From Propionibacteriaceae bacterium (GTDB lineage: Bacteria; Actinomycetota; Actinomycetes; Propionibacteriales; Propionibacteriaceae), in NCBI GenBank assembly GCA_031272505.1, contig JAISTQ010000046.1, positions 1 to 44,691 on the forward strand: DNA of 44,691 bases, in the 5' to 3' direction. A program made the position numbers and the translations under genes. Shown in pieces: positions 26,851 through 34,687 of the stretch (its first letter is position 1; each line of letters starts with the position of its first letter). The notes under the pieces were generated by a model, which made no database searches, was not told the DNA's origin, and was given only the letters and a program-made list of their open reading frames with translations.

Positions 26851-27110
26851 GTCATCCTCGACCGAAGGTCGGGGATCCAGACGATTGAGGAGCGGGAGAG
26901 CGAGCGTAAGCTCATTCGACCGTGACGATTGAGTCTGATAGGCGAAGCCGAACAGACGATTGAGGAGCGGGAGAGCGAGCGTAAGCTCATTCGACCGTGA
27001 CGATTGAGTCTGATAGGCGAAGCCGAACAGTGAGGAGGAGCCGAAGGCACTCCGACGAACAAAGAACGCCTGAGCGAAGCGAAGACGACCCGCAGGAGCG
27101 AAGCGAAGGC
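26850..27110 (-). repeat. repeat cluster: hairpin element, 75-bp unit in tandem twice, and related fragments
   Basis: 26850-26880 is the 31-bp hairpin element. 26881-26955 and 26956-27030 are two identical 75-bp units. Both parts recur in inverted orientation at 7192-7297. 27031-27084 resembles the outer part of the dispersed repeats (CCGAAGGCACTCC, ACAAAGAACGCC, GAGCGAAGCGAAG). The cluster fills the gap between pucR and hpt; no gene is seen in it. Confidence 0.85.
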
Positions 27111-27112
27111 GA

Positions 27113-27118
27113 TAGAGT
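27113..27118 (+). promoter_or_regulatory. -10 hexamer of hpt (leaderless candidate)
   Basis: TAGAGT (TANNNT type) ends exactly 6 nt before the hpt ATG, and no Shine-Dalgarno sequence is present. This spacing would place the transcription start on or next to the ATG. Confidence 0.5.
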
Positions 27119-27124
27119 TGCGCC

Positions 27125-27676
27125 ATGTACGCAACTGATGTCGCTGATGATCTTTCTGAAGTCCTCTACACCGAAGCGCAGATCCAGGCGCGGGTGAAGG
27201 AACTGGCCGCCCAAATCGACGTGGACTACGCCGGCAAAGAGCCTTTGCTGGTGGGGGTGCTGAACGGCGCGGTGATGGTGATGGCCGATCTCTTCCGGGA
27301 GCTGACGATCCACGCGATGATGGACTGGATGGCCGTCTCGTCATACGGCTCCGGCACCCAGTCCTCCGGCGTGGTGCGCATCCTCAAGGATCTCTCCACC
27401 GACATCGTGGGCCGCCACGTGCTGGTAGTCGAAGACATCGTAGACACCGGCCTGACGCTCACCTACCTGCTCGAAAACCTCGCCTCGCGCAACCCAGCCA
27501 GCCTGAAACTGGCCGCGATGTTCCGCAAGCCCGAAGCCAACAAAGTCCACATCGACATGGCCTACGTCGGCTTCGACATCCCCAACAAATTCGTCGTCGG
27601 CTACGGCCTCGACTACGACGGCCGCTACCGCAACCTCAAAGACGTCGCCGTCCTCAACCCCGGCGTCTACGCGTAA
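27125..27676 (+). CDS. hpt: hypoxanthine phosphoribosyltransferase
   Basis: A 183-aa purine salvage enzyme that makes IMP or GMP from hypoxanthine or guanine and PRPP. Motifs are LVGVLNGAVMVMADL, the PRPP loop LVVEDIVDTGLTL, VGFDIPNKFVVGYGLDYD and a YRNLKDVAVL tail. In most actinobacteria it lies between tilS and ftsH on their strand; here it is on the opposite strand, with repeats immediately upstream. A strong hairpin follows the stop. Confidence 0.96.
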   Translation: MYATDVADDLSEVLYTEAQIQARVKELAAQIDVDYAGKEPLLVGVLNGAVMVMADLFRELTIHAMMDWMAVSSYGSGTQSSGVVRILKDLSTDIVGRHVLVVEDIVDTGLTLTYLLENLASRNPASLKLAAMFRKPEANKVHIDMAYVGFDIPNKFVVGYGLDYDGRYRNLKDVAVLNPGVYA

Positions 27677-27680
27677 GTGG

Positions 27681-27715
27681 CTGGTGGTCCGAGAGCAAGC
27701 GTCCCGGACCACCGG
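27681..27715. terminator. bidirectional terminator between hpt and the esterase gene
   Basis: GGTGGTCCG (27683-27691) and CGGACCACC (27705-27713) form a perfect 9-bp stem with a 13-nt loop; it extends to 11 pairs with one wobble. It lies between two convergent genes. Confidence 0.7.
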
Positions 27716-27738
27716 CCCCATCTCATATCAGGTTTTGT

Positions 27739-30700
27739 TTATTTGACCTTGATGGTCTTGGCCGCGGAGTATTTCAGGGTGCCGTAGTCGGCCTTTATCG
27801 GGTTGTACTTGGCTTTCACCTTGATGGCTTTGGCGTACTTCTTCGGCAGGGTGATGGTGGTCTTCGTCTTGATGGCGTTGAACACCTTCACTTTCTTGCT
27901 GCCCACGAAGATCGCGACCCGGCCCTTCACCGACGAGCTGCCATCGGACAGCTTGATGGTGACGGTGATCTTCGGCTTGGAGTTCTTCTTGAACGCCGAA
28001 CCGGTCACAGTGACCGACTTAGTGGTCGGGTTCACCTTCGTCGGCGTTTCCGCCTTCGCGGGCAGCACCAGGCCAGCCACCGCCGATTTCACCGCGGTGA
28101 TCGCGTCCCGCAACTGCACCGCGGTCGAAGCCGGATTCGCGATCGCCGCCTTCGCCGCCGCAACCGCCGCGCTCAACACCGCATACGAAGCCGGCGTATA
28201 CGCGTCCGCGTTGATCGTCTCCGCGTTCGCAACCACCGCTTCCGCGGCCGCCCGCGCCTCAGCCTTCGCCTGCGCGGTCGCCGGGCTGTCTGCCTCCGCG
28301 ACCGTCACCGCCAACGGCTCCGCCGAAGACGCGCTCGCATACGAGCTACCGGAATACACCGCCACGATCTGCTGGGCGCCACCCTCGGTGATCACCACCG
28401 AAGTGGTGGCCTTCCCAGTGGAATCCAAAACTGCCTCGCCGAGCTTCTCGCCATCAGCCGAGCCAAGATAGAACTCCACCTTGCCGGTCGGCACCGCATT
28501 CGACGTGCCCTTCGGGGTGACCGTCGCCGATACCTCCGTCAAACCCCACGCCTTCGCGTTGCTGACCGGATTCATCGTGACCTCCACCGCCGAGAAAATG
28601 ATGTCCGAAGCGAAATCGTTCAGCAGGCTCCGCCAAACATCCCAAGAATGGACACCCGACTTATAGTTCTCGACAACATTGCCGCCCAAAGCGCGGAACT
28701 TCTCCGCCAACTGCGGGCCGACCACACCCGGACCAGGATAAGTAGCCGGCTGGGTGCGCTTGTCATACAAGCCCGCGCCCACCTGGATGATGATCGGGGA
28801 ACGGATACCCGCGCCATTGTCAGCCTCGGTGAGATCATACAAAGCCGTGCCGCCAACCGCCGTGTTCGGATCATCCTTCGGCGACCAAACGGCGATATAG
28901 CCGGCCAAATCCACCACCGTCGAGAACGACGCGGTAACCGCCATGCCGCCCTGCGACAAGCCAGCCAACGCCCGGTCCTCAACCTTGGTGGAAACGTTGT
29001 AGTTCGCCTCCATCCACGGAATCAGCGAATCCTTGAGCTCTCGGCCCAGCAGAATCGCCGACTGATCAGCGTGCCCGGACGTCAAACTGCCATAGGTGAC
29101 CATCACGATCACCATCGGCTGCGCCTTCCCGGCGGCAATCGCGTTCGCGACGATATTCTGCGCCACACCCTGGGTGGCCCAGTCCGTCTCGTTACCGCCA
29201 CCACCATGCGAGATATACAGTGTCGGATACGGAGTCGCCCGCGTCGGGCTATAGCCCGCCGGCGTCCACACCGTGATATGCCGGGTCCCGCCCGTCAACG
29301 CCGAAGGATAACTCCGCGACGTCAACGTGCCCGCATTCGCCGAAGTCGGCGGGGCCTGGAACGAATTGTCATACGACGGATACTTCGTCGACTGCGGCAC
29401 ATACACCTGCGACAACGTCTGCTGGCTTGCCCCAGCCGCCACCTGCGCCGCCTGATTCGACCACGGCAGATTATACGGATCAGTCGCGTTCACACAGCCA
29501 GTGCCGCCAGCGCCAGTACACACCGAATAACGGTAAGAGAAAGTACCCGACGGCAACGGCGTCGTATACTCCCAAACCCGATTCTTGGCATCCACCAACG
29601 TCATATCAACCGTAGGCCAACCGCCATTCCAGCCCGTACCCGCCACAATGTCACCAGAACGCCAATCCTTGCCCATCCGCATCTCCCCGACGAAATTATT
29701 CGCCAGGAAAGTATTCGGATTCGAGAACGTCCACTCACCATAAATCCGCGCCAAAGCAACACCCGGATCCGCCTGATAACGGAACGTCACCGTATAACCA
29801 GTCGGCGACGCATCCGTCTTATTCACCGTCGGACCCAACCGCAGCGGATTGTCCACTTCCTCGACCGTCACCGCGAGCGGCTCCGCCGCAGTGGCGCTCT
29901 GGTAGGCATCGCCGGAATAGACGGCCACGATCTGCTGGGCGCCGCCCTCGGTGATCACCACGGAAGCGGTGGCCTTGCCGGTAGCGTCCAGCGTGGCTTC
30001 ACCGAGCTTCTCGCCGGTGGCCGACCCGAGGAAGAACTCCACCTTGCCGGTCGGCACCGTGTTCGACGTCCCCTTCGGGGTGACCGTGGCGGAAACCTCC
30101 GTCACACTCCACGCCTTCGCGCTGGTGATCGGATCCATGGTGACGTCGACCTCCGAGAAAATGATGTCGGAGGCGAAGATGTTGAGCAGTCTGCGCCAGA
30201 CATCCCAACAGTGCACGCCCGGCATGTAATTCTCGACGACATTGCCGCCCAAGGCGCGGAACTTCTCCGCCAACTGCGGGGAGAAGGTGCCGATGCCGGT
30301 GCCGCTGGTCGAAATGTCCTGCTGGCCCACGCCCACCTGAATGACGAGCGGGGAACGAATGGCCGCGCCGTTATCTTCCTCGGTGAAATCGTATAGGGCG
30401 GTGCCGCCGACAGCCGCGTTCGGAGTGTTCTTCGGCGACCAGACACCCACGTATCCGACCAAATCCACCACGGTCGCGAACGACGCGGTGACTCCCATGC
30501 CGCCTTGCGAAAGGCCGGACAGCGCCCGGTCCTCAACCTTGGTGGAAACGTTGTAGTTGGCCTCCACCCAAGGAATCAGGGAATCCTTCATCTCGCGGCC
30601 CAGCAGGATCGCCGAAGCGTCCGCGTTGCCAGACGTCAAGCTGCCGTAAGTGACCATCACGATCACCATCGGCTGCGCCTTCCCGGCGGCGATCGCGTTG

Positions 30701-31506
30701 GCGACGATGTTCTGCGCCACACCCTGCGTAGCCCAGTCCGTCTCATTGCCGCCACCACCATGCGAGATATACAGCGTCGGATACGGAGTCTCCCGCGTCG
30801 GGTCATAGCCTGCGGGCGTCCACACGGTGATCGGCCGGTTTCCGCCAGTCATCGCGGACGGATAGCTGCGCGGGGTGAGCGTCCCCTCGTTGCCCAGGGC
30901 CGGTGGAGCCTGGTAGGAGTTGTCGTACGTCAGGTACTTCGTGGATTGCGGCACGTACACCTGCGACAACGTCTGCTGGGTGGAACCGGCGGCCACCTGG
31001 GCAGCCTGGTTCGACCACGGCACATTCACTGGATCAACCGTGTCGGTGCAGTTGGTGCCGCCAGCGCCGGTACACACGGAGTAGCGGTAGGAGAAAGTGC
31101 CGGAGGGCAGTGGTGTGGTGTACTCCCAAATCAAGTTGGTCGTGTCAACCAGCGTCATGGGGACCGTCGGCCAGCCGCCATTCCAGCCGGACCCGGCGAC
31201 AATATCTCCCGCCTGCCAATTCGCGCCGGTGCGCATCTCCCCAACGTAGCCGTTGGTCGCGAAAGTGTCCGGGTTGGAGAACGACCACTCGCCATAGATC
31301 TGCACCAAGGTGACGCTTGAATCCGCCTGGTAACGAAAGGTCACGGTGTAGCCGGTGGGCGAATCATCCGTCTTGTTCACCGTCGGGCCCAGCCGAAGCG
31401 GGTCCGCGACAGCCTGCGGTGACTGCGCAGCTAGCAGTGAGGTAGCGCTCAGTACCATCCCCAAGGTGACGGCAATGAACGCCCGTAGTCGGTGATGTGT
31501 CATCAT
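27739..31506 (-). CDS. secreted double-headed esterase (feruloyl/acetyl esterase-like) with Ig and FIVAR domains
   Basis: A secreted protein of about 1,255 aa. The signal peptide (to about residue 35) ends AQAVA-DP style. Two tandem modules follow (about 36-550 and 552-1070). Each has a CBM48-like N-terminal Ig domain (LRLGPTVNKT, YSVCTGAGG), an esterase-D-type alpha/beta hydrolase domain (LYISHGGGGNETDW oxyanion region, nucleophile elbow GLSQGG near 330 and 850, catalytic His in GVHCWDVW and GVHSWDVW), and a bacterial Ig3-like domain (VPTGKVEF). Then comes a FIVAR-type helical segment (about 1072-1145) and a lysine-rich Ig-like tail ending KTIKVK. Likely an esterase acting on plant or mucin glycan esters outside the cell. 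The start ATG 31506 has AGGAG 8 nt upstream; ATG 31503 is equally possible. It sits inside the otherwise conserved tilS-hpt interval. Confidence 0.85.
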   Translation of the reverse strand: MMTHHRLRAFIAVTLGMVLSATSLLAAQSPQAVADPLRLGPTVNKTDDSPTGYTVTFRYQADSSVTLVQIYGEWSFSNPDTFATNGYVGEMRTGANWQAGDIVAGSGWNGGWPTVPMTLVDTTNLIWEYTTPLPSGTFSYRYSVCTGAGGTNCTDTVDPVNVPWSNQAAQVAAGSTQQTLSQVYVPQSTKYLTYDNSYQAPPALGNEGTLTPRSYPSAMTGGNRPITVWTPAGYDPTRETPYPTLYISHGGGGNETDWATQGVAQNIVANAIAAGKAQPMVIVMVTYGSLTSGNADASAILLGREMKDSLIPWVEANYNVSTKVEDRALSGLSQGGMGVTASFATVVDLVGYVGVWSPKNTPNAAVGGTALYDFTEEDNGAAIRSPLVIQVGVGQQDISTSGTGIGTFSPQLAEKFRALGGNVVENYMPGVHCWDVWRRLLNIFASDIIFSEVDVTMDPITSAKAWSVTEVSATVTPKGTSNTVPTGKVEFFLGSATGEKLGEATLDATGKATASVVITEGGAQQIVAVYSGDAYQSATAAEPLAVTVEEVDNPLRLGPTVNKTDASPTGYTVTFRYQADPGVALARIYGEWTFSNPNTFLANNFVGEMRMGKDWRSGDIVAGTGWNGGWPTVDMTLVDAKNRVWEYTTPLPSGTFSYRYSVCTGAGGTGCVNATDPYNLPWSNQAAQVAAGASQQTLSQVYVPQSTKYPSYDNSFQAPPTSANAGTLTSRSYPSALTGGTRHITVWTPAGYSPTRATPYPTLYISHGGGGNETDWATQGVAQNIVANAIAAGKAQPMVIVMVTYGSLTSGHADQSAILLGRELKDSLIPWMEANYNVSTKVEDRALAGLSQGGMAVTASFSTVVDLAGYIAVWSPKDDPNTAVGGTALYDLTEADNGAGIRSPIIIQVGAGLYDKRTQPATYPGPGVVGPQLAEKFRALGGNVVENYKSGVHSWDVWRSLLNDFASDIIFSAVEVTMNPVSNAKAWGLTEVSATVTPKGTSNAVPTGKVEFYLGSADGEKLGEAVLDSTGKATTSVVITEGGAQQIVAVYSGSSYASASSAEPLAVTVAEADSPATAQAKAEARAAAEAVVANAETINADAYTPASYAVLSAAVAAAKAAIANPASTAVQLRDAITAVKSAVAGLVLPAKAETPTKVNPTTKSVTVTGSAFKKNSKPKITVTIKLSDGSSSVKGRVAIFVGSKKVKVFNAIKTKTTITLPKKYAKAIKVKAKYNPIKADYGTLKYSAAKTIKVK
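28285..31405 (-). repeat. tandem 1.56-kb duplication inside the esterase gene
   Basis: The two esterase modules (about 29850-31405 and 28285-29848) are highly similar at DNA level. Long blocks are nearly unchanged, for example around 30655-30790 and 29095-29230. This suggests recent duplication or ongoing gene conversion. Confidence 0.85.
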
Positions 31507-31543
31507 TTCGATGACTCCTTTCTGATATGGGCTGCATCGGTGG

Positions 31544-31600
31544 CACCCGCACCGATGCGGGTGGGATGTCGGCGACATCGCCGAACGAAAAACTTTCGTT
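31544..31600 (-). promoter_or_regulatory. three consecutive hairpins between tilS and the esterase gene
   Basis: Three perfect stem-loops lie within 57 bp: CACCCGCA-CCGA-TGCGGGTG (31544-31563), GATGTC-GGC-GACATC (31565-31579) and AACGAAA-AAC-TTTCGTT (31584-31600). They lie 38 to 94 nt before the esterase ATG and 88 nt or more after the tilS stop. They may terminate tilS or form a structured leader for the esterase mRNA. Confidence 0.65.
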
Positions 31601-31687
31601 AGGTGCTACGCTTATCCTCTCAGCCCCGCCACCCGCTCCCAGGGCATTTGGACTAGCACTAGGGAAGATAGTAAAAAGAGAAGTAGT

Positions 31688-32698
31688 TTACGGGTGGAGG
31701 AGGTTGTGGTGGCGGTGGATGGTGAGGCCGGGGATGGTGATGCCTTTTTGGCCGTGCCAGTCGGTGATGAGGGTGTCGACGGCTTGGAGGTGGGTGTAGC
31801 TGAGGTCGGTGGCGCCTTGGGCGCGGAGCCAGTCGCGGAGCACGCGGAGCCGGATCGGGGTGGGGAGCGGGGCCAGAACGTCGACGGGGAGTCGGCTGGT
31901 CGAAATACCCACCTGATCGGGAGCCGGGCTGTGCGAGTCGTGCGCTTGAGCGGCCGATGGGTTGGCCGGATCGGGGTTGGGGGAGACGGCTGCTTGGGCG
32001 GCGAGTTCGTCGAGGTAGTCGGCGTCTTGGGTGGCGAGTTGGGCGGTGCGGGCGAGGGCCTCGGCGATGCCGGGGCCGAGTTGCGCTTCGAGCATCGGCA
32101 GCACGGTCTGCCGGACGCGCACCCTGGCAAAGCGCTCATCGGCGTTGAGCGGATCGTCCCACCAGGTGATGCCCATTTCAAGGCAGCATTGCCGGGTGGT
32201 CGCGCGGCGAATGCCCAACAGGGGCCGCACAAAACCACCGCGCACGGCGGGCATCCCGGCCAGCGAGCGGGTGCCGGAGCCCCGGGCCAAGCCGAGCAGC
32301 ACCGTCTCCGCCTGGTCGTCCAAAGTGTGGCCGAGCAACACTACTTCGCCGGGCTGGGCGCAAGCGGCCAAAGCGTCATAGCGGGCTTGTCGGGCGGCCG
32401 CCTCCAACCCGTCGCCGGATTCAACCACGTCAACCGCCACCACCTCGGCGGGAACACCTAGCTCGGCGAGCTTCGCCACGGTAGCCGCCGCGACGGCAGC
32501 GGAATCAGGCTGCAACTGATGATCGACGACCACCGCGCGCACCAGCAGCGAACCCCGTCGCCCCGCAATCGCCGCCCCGGCGGCCAAAGCCAGAGAATCG
32601 GCCCCACCGGAGACGGCCACCAGCATCGGCGCGTGGACGTGAGCCGCAATCGCCTGCACCACCGCCAACGTGGCTGGCTGCAGCGCCTTCTTCGCCAT
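31688..32698 (-). CDS. tilS: tRNA(Ile)-lysidine synthetase
   Basis: A 336-aa N-type ATP pyrophosphatase that converts the wobble cytidine of tRNA-Ile(CAU) to lysidine. The PP-loop SGGADSLAL lies near the N-terminus, followed by GHTLDDQAETVLLGLARGSG and RPLLGIRR, which are typical for TilS. The length is normal for the actinobacterial form with one C-terminal domain. It starts 9 bp after the dacB-type gene stop, in the same direction. Confidence 0.95.
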   Translation of the reverse strand: MAKKALQPATLAVVQAIAAHVHAPMLVAVSGGADSLALAAGAAIAGRRGSLLVRAVVVDHQLQPDSAAVAAATVAKLAELGVPAEVVAVDVVESGDGLEAAARQARYDALAACAQPGEVVLLGHTLDDQAETVLLGLARGSGTRSLAGMPAVRGGFVRPLLGIRRATTRQCCLEMGITWWDDPLNADERFARVRVRQTVLPMLEAQLGPGIAEALARTAQLATQDADYLDELAAQAAVSPNPDPANPSAAQAHDSHSPAPDQVGISTSRLPVDVLAPLPTPIRLRVLRDWLRAQGATDLSYTHLQAVDTLITDWHGQKGITIPGLTIHRHHNLLHP

Positions 32699-32707
32699 TA
32701 CGAATAC

Positions 32708-34039
32708 CTAGCGGCAGCCGCATTTGGCGAGCACGGACGCCGACCGGTCGATCCAGTTCACCGCCGCTTTGGCCTTCGAGCTGGCATGGCTGGACATGAA
32801 CGCGAAGGTGAGCGTGACGCCGTCTGCCGTCGTCACATAGCCGGCCAAGGTATCCACTTCCTTCAAAGAGCCGGTCTTCGCGTGCACCACCTTGCGGCCC
32901 GCCGCCTCCGACTTGTCGTTGAAACGCTTCTTCAGGGTGCCGTCCACCCCGGCGGTGGGCAACCCGGCGATCACGTCGTAATAAGTGTTGTCGTCCAAAG
33001 AGATGAGCACCAGCTTGGCCAGCACCGAGGGCTTCAGCTTCGTCTTCGAAGACAGGCCGGAGCCGCCGTCAATCTTCTGGCCGGTCTCCCACAGGCCCTT
33101 CTCCTGCATCCAGGCCTTCAGCGCCTTGTTCGCCCCGGAGAACGAGCCGGGCAGCCCCTTCGCGATGGCGACCTGCCGCGCGAGCACCTCGGCGGCGACG
33201 TTGTCCGAGTACTTGAGCATCCGGCGCACCTGCACCCCGACGGTGGCGCTCTGCACGGCGGCGACCTCGACCGCCCCTTCGGGAGCCGCGCCCGCTTTGG
33301 TGGACGATACCTTGATGCCGTTCTTCTTCAAACGGTCGGCGAACGCCTTCGCGGTGGCCAGGGCCGGATCTTTGTCGGCGGCCCAGCCGGTGGACTTGCC
33401 GCCGTTCACCACCAGCGCCTTGATGCGCGGCGTGTACGAGGCCCACGACTTCTTCCAGCTTGACGAGTAGGCGGAGCCGGAGAACAGCGAGGCGTCATAG
33501 GTGAGCTTGACGCTCGTCACCCCGGCGGCCGTCAACGCGGCAGCCGTCGCGGCGGCCAGATCGTCCAAGTTGGCCCGCCGCGCGGAGACCGACGACTTGC
33601 CCTTCCACAGGAACGGATCGCCCCCGCCCACCAAAGTGATCTTGCCGGCCTCGGCGGAGACCACCGAGGTGCTGAAGCGGGTATCGCGGCCGAGCACGTC
33701 GATGGCGGCCAGCGCCGTCACCAATTTCATGGTGGAGGCGGGCACCATGCCGTAATCGTTGCGGTAGGCGAGCACCGTGCCATCGGGCGCCAGCACCGCA
33801 AAGCCGGTCGTCAAAGACTTGCGGGAGATCTTGTTCAGCGCCTTGGCGAGCACCTCGGAATCGGGCAGCACCGGCTCCTCGGGCTCCCAGCCATTCTCGT
33901 CCCCCGGATCGGGCGTCTCCAGCCCGACGGCGGTGGCGAGCGCGCTGAGATCGGACTCGGAGACCGTCGGATCGGCGACCGCGCAGCCGCTGAAGACCAG
34001 CGAGCCCGCGAGGATCAGCCCCAACAGCTTGAATTTCAT
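32708..34039 (-). CDS. dacB: D-alanyl-D-alanine carboxypeptidase/endopeptidase (PBP4, S13 family), lipoprotein
   Basis: A 443-aa cell-wall enzyme. The signal peptide ends SLVFSGC, a slightly unusual lipobox with Phe at -3. An acidic linker leads to the S13 catalytic domain. Active-site motifs are SxxK as STMK (Ser102, Lys105), SxN as SDN in LKYSDNVAAE, and KTG in HAKTGSLKEV. It trims or cleaves peptidoglycan peptides outside the membrane. The ATG at 34039 has GAGGTG upstream; the frame stays open much further upstream, but that is antisense to ppa. It is divergent from ppa, as is usual in actinobacteria. Confidence 0.93.
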   Translation of the reverse strand: MKFKLLGLILAGSLVFSGCAVADPTVSESDLSALATAVGLETPDPGDENGWEPEEPVLPDSEVLAKALNKISRKSLTTGFAVLAPDGTVLAYRNDYGMVPASTMKLVTALAAIDVLGRDTRFSTSVVSAEAGKITLVGGGDPFLWKGKSSVSARRANLDDLAAATAAALTAAGVTSVKLTYDASLFSGSAYSSSWKKSWASYTPRIKALVVNGGKSTGWAADKDPALATAKAFADRLKKNGIKVSSTKAGAAPEGAVEVAAVQSATVGVQVRRMLKYSDNVAAEVLARQVAIAKGLPGSFSGANKALKAWMQEKGLWETGQKIDGGSGLSSKTKLKPSVLAKLVLISLDDNTYYDVIAGLPTAGVDGTLKKRFNDKSEAAGRKVVHAKTGSLKEVDTLAGYVTTADGVTLTFAFMSSHASSKAKAAVNWIDRSASVLAKCGCR

Positions 34040-34129
34040 CGCACCTCGTTTCTCTTCCTGCCTTCTAACGTTACCCGCTCGTGCTAAGTTTCTTGGTGTC
34101 AACTCTCCGAGCGATGAAGAGGAATCGCC

Positions 34130-34678
34130 ATGGCCACACCGTCTTTCGCCGCCCCGCACATCCAGCCGTATCTGCATTTCGACGTCACGATTGAGATTCC
34201 GAAAGGCACCAAGAACAAGTACGAGATGGATCACCACACCGGTCGCATCCGCTTGGACCGCACTCTGTTCACCGCCACCCAATACCCGAACGACTACGGC
34301 TTCATCGAGGGCACGCTCGGCCAGGACGGCGATCCGCTGGACGCCATGGTGCTGGTGCCCGAGGCCACCTTCCCGGGCGCGCTGATCGAATGCCGCGCCA
34401 TCGGGATGTTCCGGATGAGTGACGAGAATGGCGGTGACGACAAAGTGCTCGCCATCCCGGTGGCCGACCAGCGGCAATCGAACATCAAGGAACTCACCGA
34501 TCTGCCCGATCTCACTCTGCTGGAGATCGAGCATTTCTTCACCGTATATAAGGATTTGGAGCCCGGCAAGAGCGTCGAAGGGGCCGTCTGGGTGGGCCGC
34601 GCGGAGGCCGAGATGGAAATCCGCAGCTCCTGGGATCGCGCCAAAGGCACCTCGTACCAGAACGACTTCACCCAATAA
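34130..34678 (+). CDS. ppa: inorganic pyrophosphatase (family I)
   Basis: A 182-aa soluble pyrophosphatase that hydrolyses PPi to phosphate and drives biosynthesis forward. The Mg-binding signature is [10 protein letters not shown], with [12 protein letters not shown] before it and GDDKVLAIP after it. The AGAGGA ribosome site precedes the ATG. It is slightly longer than typical actinobacterial forms. A membrane-protein gene follows 9 bp downstream. Confidence 0.96.
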   Translation: MATPSFAAPHIQPYLHFDVTIEIPKGTKNKYEMDHHTGRIRLDRTLFTATQYPNDYGFIEGTLGQDGDPLDAMVLVPEATFPGALIECRAIGMFRMSDENGGDDKVLAIPVADQRQSNIKELTDLPDLTLLEIEHFFTVYKDLEPGKSVEGAVWVGRAEAEMEIRSSWDRAKGTSYQNDFTQ

Positions 34679-34687
34679 GGAGGTAAG

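Noticed and set aside
26881-27030. CRISPR array
   Set aside because: The two 75-bp units are directly adjacent with no spacers, and the same unit occurs elsewhere; it is a tandem repeat, not a CRISPR.
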